DNA from: Microbacterium caowuchunii
GTDB taxonomy: Bacteria > Actinomycetota > Actinomycetes > Actinomycetales > Microbacteriaceae
DNA length: 64,000 bases
Reading direction: 5' to 3'
Assembly (NCBI RefSeq): GCF_008727755.1
Contig: NZ_CP044231.1
Span: 2,914,001 to 2,978,000 of the forward strand
Shown here: positions 61,191 through 64,000 of the stretch, piece by piece
Numbering within the stretch: the first letter of the stretch is position 1
Layout: each line of letters starts with the position of its first letter
Program-made: the position numbers and the translations under genes
Notes under the pieces: model-generated
Databases searched by the model: none
What the model was told of the DNA's origin: nothing
The model's input: the letters and a program-made list of their open reading frames with translations, nothing else

Positions 61191-61310
61191 TGCGATCAGC
61201 CGCAGGCGGGTCACGGCGGGGCGGGTCACGGCGGGGCGTGCGATCAGCCGCAGGCGGGTCACGGCGGGGCGGGTCACGGCGGGGCGTGCGATCAGCCGCG
61301 GGCGGGTCAC
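61191..61310. repeat. 48-bp tandem repeat at the end of pcaC
   Basis: Two identical 48-bp units (61191-61238, 61239-61286) and half of a third (61287-61310) that includes the pcaC stop codon. Each unit has an inner repeat of GGCGGGTCACGGCGGG. No spacers, so not CRISPR. Confidence 0.85.
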
Positions 61311-61705
61311 GCCTCCGAGTAGACGTCCTTCGCGATCCGGAAGGCCGTGTTGGCCGCGGGCACACCGCAGTAGATCGCCGACTGCAGGATCACCTCGACG
61401 ACCTCCTCCTGCGTCAGGCCGTTGCGCAGCGCCGCACGCAGGTGCATCGCCAGTTCCTCGTGGTGACCGAGCGCGATGAGCGCCGTCAGCACGGCCACCG
61501 AGCGCTCACGCCGGCCCAAGCCGGGACGCGACCAGATGTCCCCCCAGGCATAACGGGTGATCAAATCCTGGAAGTCCGCCGTCAGCGGCACGGTCCCGGC
61601 GACGGCGCGGTCCACGTGCTCGTCGCCGAGCACCGCCCGGCGCACCTGCATCCCCTGGTCGTAGCGCTGCTCGTCGCTCAGTCCGGCGCCGTCGGGTCGG
61701 GTCAT
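61307..61705 (-). CDS. pcaC: 4-carboxymuconolactone decarboxylase
   Basis: 132 residues, AhpD/CMD fold: SDEQRYDQGMQVRRAVLGDE, FQDLITRYAWGDIWSRPGL, LTALIALGHHEELAMHLRAA and VEVILQSAIYCGVPAANTAF, the standard PcaC segments. Converts 4-carboxymuconolactone to beta-ketoadipate enol-lactone. AAAGGA lies before ATG 61705. Separate PcaC and PcaD genes here, not the fused PcaL seen in some actinobacteria. Last gene of pcaB-D-C; its stop is inside a 48-bp tandem repeat. Confidence 0.95.
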   Translation of the reverse strand: MTRPDGAGLSDEQRYDQGMQVRRAVLGDEHVDRAVAGTVPLTADFQDLITRYAWGDIWSRPGLGRRERSVAVLTALIALGHHEELAMHLRAALRNGLTQEEVVEVILQSAIYCGVPAANTAFRIAKDVYSEA

Positions 61706-61728
61706 GGGATCGGTCCTTTCGGGGCGGA

Positions 61729-62502
61729 TCAGAGGCTGTCGAAGAAGGCGCGGAGGGCGGATGCGGTCGCCGCCGGCTGCTCGGCCGGCGGCAGGTGCGC
61801 CGCATCCTCGATCACCGCGACGGCACCCCGCTGGACGCCTTCGGCGATCTCGACGGCCTTCGCCTCGGGCGCGACCTGGTCGGCTCGTCCCCAGATCGCA
61901 CGAACGGGGACGCGTATCTCGGCGAGACGGTCGCGTACGTCGTAGGCCGCCAGCGCCTCGCAGCACAGGGCGTATCCCTCGTCGTCGGCGCCCTGCAGCG
62001 CGTGCAGGAGGCGGCCGCTGAGTTCGGGCTCACGCTCGATCGAGCCGGGGGCGAACCACCGCTGCGCCGACCCGATGATGAGCGAGGACGTGGACTGCGC
62101 GCGCACCTGCGCGGCGCGCTCGTGCCACGCCGCCGGATCCCCGAGCTGCGCGCCCGAGGCGACGATGGCCGCGCCCGAGAGGAGCTCCGGATGCCGCAGG
62201 GCGAGCTCGAGGCCCACGGCGCCACCCAGGGATACGCCCGCGTACAGCATCCGGTCCGCGCCGAGGCCCCGGACGGCCTCCGCGACGGCGTCGGCGAGGT
62301 CGGCGACGGTGAAGGGGGCGGTCGGGGCGGGCGAATCGCCGTGCCCGGGGAGGTCCCAGGCGACGACGCGGTACCTGTCGCTCAGGAGCGGCGCCGTGGT
62401 CTCCCACAGGATCGCGGAGGTGCCGAGTGACGGCCCGAGTACGAGCAGCGGCGCGTCGGCCGCGCCGACGACCTCGGTCAGGGCGATCTGCGGAACGGTC
62501 AC
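61729..62502 (-). CDS. pcaD: 3-oxoadipate enol-lactonase
   Basis: 257 residues, alpha/beta hydrolase. Nucleophile Ser in YAGVSLGGAVGLE (G-x-S-x-G), Asp in IWGRADQVAPEAK and His in IEDAAHLPPAEQP form the triad. Early oxyanion-loop segment LGPSLGTSAILWE is typical of PcaD. Hydrolyses beta-ketoadipate enol-lactone to beta-ketoadipate. GTG 62502 overlaps the pcaB stop (GTGA); GGAGGA sits seven bases upstream. 23 bp before pcaC. Confidence 0.95.
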   Translation of the reverse strand: MTVPQIALTEVVGAADAPLLVLGPSLGTSAILWETTAPLLSDRYRVVAWDLPGHGDSPAPTAPFTVADLADAVAEAVRGLGADRMLYAGVSLGGAVGLELALRHPELLSGAAIVASGAQLGDPAAWHERAAQVRAQSTSSLIIGSAQRWFAPGSIEREPELSGRLLHALQGADDEGYALCCEALAAYDVRDRLAEIRVPVRAIWGRADQVAPEAKAVEIAEGVQRGAVAVIEDAAHLPPAEQPAATASALRAFFDSL

Positions 62503-64000
62503 GTCAGTCCTCCGGTTCGGTGGGATTCGTTGTTGTCCGGCCGGTTCTCGGGATCCGCCGGGCGGGCCTCGGGATCCGCCGGGCGGGCCGCGGGATCCGC
62601 CGGGCGGGCCTCGGGATCTGCCGGGCGGCCCCCGGCAGAACTCCTGCGATCCGCGGGGGCTACGGGGGTATCCGCCCGGAAAGGTGGTGGTTCTGCAGGA
62701 GTTGTGCCGCCTCCTGCCGCAGCACCGGCCCCAGCCACCCCGGCGGTACCACCCCCGGGACCCGGACCACCCGCGGCACCGGCCCACGACCCGGCGCCGC
62801 CGCCGGCGGCACCAGCTCCGGCAGAACTCCTGCGATCCGGGGGGTCTACCGGGGCGTCCCCGCCGTCGAGCGGCTGTTCTGCAGGAGTTGTGCCGTCCGT
62901 AGCCGCGGCACCGGAGCCGACAGACACCTCGGCCGCCGCACCGCCACCCGCACGCTGGCCGAAACGGCCACCCGCGCCCGCACCGCCACCCGCAGCAGCA
63001 CCCGGGTCGGGGTCAGGGTCGCGGATGCCGCGTTCCTCACCGAGGGCGGCGAGCAGATCGCGCACGGCGGCGTCCGTCAGCGCACCCGCGGCGCCCGTGT
63101 ACTGCGCGGGATCAAGCAGCACGTCGACACCGTCCGCCGGATGCGCCGCGCCGGGCAGGGGATCGACCGCCGCCTCCAGCGCCTCGACGACGAGGGCGCG
63201 CAGGTCCCCACCCCGCCCGGTATCGGCGACGATCTGCGCCACCACGTCCTTGCCGAGCAGCGGCGTGAGGACGAGCGACAGCCGCTCCGACACGATGAGC
63301 CCCTCGGTGAGCCCGAGGTTCCGCGCGACGGCGTCGCCGTCGACGCGAAGGCCCGCGACGAGCCGCGCCGCCGTCGCCGTCGCGCCGAGCGCGAGACGCA
63401 GGAGTTCGCGCAGCGTCGGCCATTCCGCGTGCCAGGCCCCGTCCGGACGCTCGTCTGCGGCGAATGCCGCGGCCAGGTGCACCGTGGCCGCGAGGTTGGG
63501 GGCTCGCAGCGCCGCGGAGCGGATGAGGACGGATGCGGCGGGATTCTGCTTCTGCGGCATCGCGCTCGAGCCGCCACCGGTGCCCTCGGCCAGCTCGCCG
63601 ATCTCGGTGCGGCTGAGCGTGGCGACGTCGGTCGCCATCTTGCCCACCGCGTCCACGGTCTGCACGAGGGCGTCGGCGAGTTCGGTGACCGGCCATCGCG
63701 TGACGTGCCAGGGGGCGTCCGGCGCGGCGAGACCGAGCTCGGCGGCGTAGGCGGCGGGCAGTTCCGCGGCCGCCTCCGTTCCGCCGATCTCGACGAACGA
63801 GGCGAGCGTTCCCCCCGCTCCGCCGAGCTGGGCGGGCAGGGCGGCCAGCGTCTCGTCGAGCCGGAGCCGGGCCCGGCTCACCGCGCGCAGCCACCCGGAG
63901 GCCCGCGCGCCGACCGTGGTGGGCACGGCGTGCTGGGTCAGGGTGCGGGCGGCGGCCACCTCGTTCCGGTGCGCGGCCGCGAACTCCGCCAGGTGCTGCT
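62499..64000 (-). CDS. pcaB: 3-carboxy-cis,cis-muconate cycloisomerase, N-terminus cut by window edge, with low-complexity tail
   Basis: 500 codons are visible; the N-terminus lies off the right edge. Fumarase/aspartase-superfamily segments: HAVPTTVGARASGWL, and the signature GGGSSAMPQKQNPAASVLI. It cyclises 3-carboxymuconate to 4-carboxymuconolactone. The conserved domain ends near LLAALGEERG; about 170 further residues are Pro/Ala/Gly/Asp-rich and include two translated family B palindromes (ending DRRSSAG) and a RPADPEA-type repeat. Such a tail is not known for the family and looks acquired. pcaHG probably lie upstream, outside the window. Confidence 0.93.
   Translation of the reverse strand, partial: QHLAEFAAAHRNEVAAARTLTQHAVPTTVGARASGWLRAVSRARLRLDETLAALPAQLGGAGGTLASFVEIGGTEAAAELPAAYAAELGLAAPDAPWHVTRWPVTELADALVQTVDAVGKMATDVATLSRTEIGELAEGTGGGSSAMPQKQNPAASVLIRSAALRAPNLAATVHLAAAFAADERPDGAWHAEWPTLRELLRLALGATATAARLVAGLRVDGDAVARNLGLTEGLIVSERLSLVLTPLLGKDVVAQIVADTGRGGDLRALVVEALEAAVDPLPGAAHPADGVDVLLDPAQYTGAAGALTDAAVRDLLAALGEERGIRDPDPDPGAAAGGGAGAGGRFGQRAGGGAAAEVSVGSGAAATDGTTPAEQPLDGGDAPVDPPDRRSSAGAGAAGGGAGSWAGAAGGPGPGGGTAGVAGAGAAAGGGTTPAEPPPFRADTPVAPADRRSSAGGRPADPEARPADPAARPADPEARPADPENRPDNNESHRTGGLT
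62548..62626. repeat. Short tandem repeat encoding RPADPEA units in pcaB
   Basis: Four near-identical units of GGATCCGCCGGGCGGGCC type (about 21 bp each), translated on the minus strand as RPADPEA, RPADPAA, RPADPEA and RPADPEN. In frame, at the very end of pcaB. Confidence 0.8.
62633..62709. repeat. Family B palindromic element, copy 1 (inside pcaB)
   Basis: 77 bp. CGGCAGAACTCCTGC (62633-62647) pairs with GCAGGAGTTGTGCCG (62695-62709) at 14 of 15 positions. Translated in frame as a TTPAEPPP...DRRSSAG segment of the PcaB tail. Confidence 0.85.
62819..62895. repeat. Family B palindromic element, copy 2 (inside pcaB)
   Basis: 77 bp, same arms (62819-62833 with 62881-62895), 186 bp (62 codons) from copy 1 and so in the same reading frame; translated as TTPAEQPL...DRRSSAG. 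The middle of the element differs from copy 1. Confidence 0.85.

Noticed and set aside
61191..61310. CRISPR-like array
   Set aside because: Units are contiguous without spacers, and no cas genes are near.
1..64000. tRNA, rRNA or other RNA genes
   Set aside because: No cloverleaf, rRNA or known structured-RNA signature was recognised on either strand by eye; a covariance-model search would be needed to exclude small RNAs.

Overview
The window is very GC-rich with dense, overlapping genes, many GTG starts and TANNNT -10 boxes placed right before start codons. It also carries a coproporphyrin-type heme pathway (hemQ with a hemY-type oxidase) and an ESX/type VII secretion locus. Together these point to an actinobacterium, most likely Microbacteriaceae (Microbacterium-like). 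That assignment is inference from gene content and style. No rRNA, tRNA, CRISPR array, IS element or prophage was seen.

Layout. (1) 1-9.5 kb: heme biosynthesis, with hemE-hemY and hemQ-hemC-hemD-hemB-hemL on the minus strand, separated by three small envelope-type proteins, and hemA divergent. (2) 9.5-14 kb: an HhH-GPD protein, an enolase-superfamily enzyme (OSBS/NAAAR type), glycyl-tRNA synthetase and an FHA membrane protein. (3) 14-29.3 kb: a type VII secretion locus. eccD-eccB-mycP lies on the minus strand. Diverging from it are a WXG100 pair, a small helical protein, a second mycosin, a PE/PPE-like Pro/Gly-rich protein, a second WXG100 pair, a second EccD-like protein, an RDD-FHA protein and a three-ATPase EccC. 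No EccE or EccA is present. (4) 29.3-33.7 kb: DUF1801 and GNAT proteins, an MFS pump and a POT peptide transporter. (5) 33.8-57 kb: a large catabolic island with a sugar-type ABC importer, SDRs, two LysR regulators, two FAH-family hydrolases, a cyclase-family hydrolase, an ALDH, a bicovalent-FAD-type oxidase, an extradiol dioxygenase, an FAD monooxygenase, cupin/VOC proteins, an FrsA-like alpha/beta hydrolase and an MBL hydrolase. (6) 57.2-64 kb: an IclR regulator and beta-ketoadipate genes pcaF-J-I and pcaC-D-B, with pcaB cut by the window end.

The most striking non-coding signal is in the catabolic island. Eight intergenic regions carry a 13-bp dyad (GAT or CAT, seven bases, ATC; fuller form GATGSCTGSTATC). 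In each, the dyad centre lies 41-42 bp upstream of the first base of a candidate -10 hexamer for the adjacent operon. This suggests one activator, probably a LysR protein of the island, controlling the ABC importer and most catabolic operons as a single regulon. One dyad overlaps the predicted leaderless promoter of the LysR gene at 49550.

A second non-coding theme is families of nested palindromes of about 73-84 bp. Family A (arms CGCACAACGGCGGAGATC) occurs four times at gene ends. Family B (arms CGGCASAACTCCTGC) occurs twice, both inside the 3' end of pcaB, where it is translated into a low-complexity tail. Single palindromes of similar style occur at 57.1 kb and as an apparent in-frame insertion in hemB.
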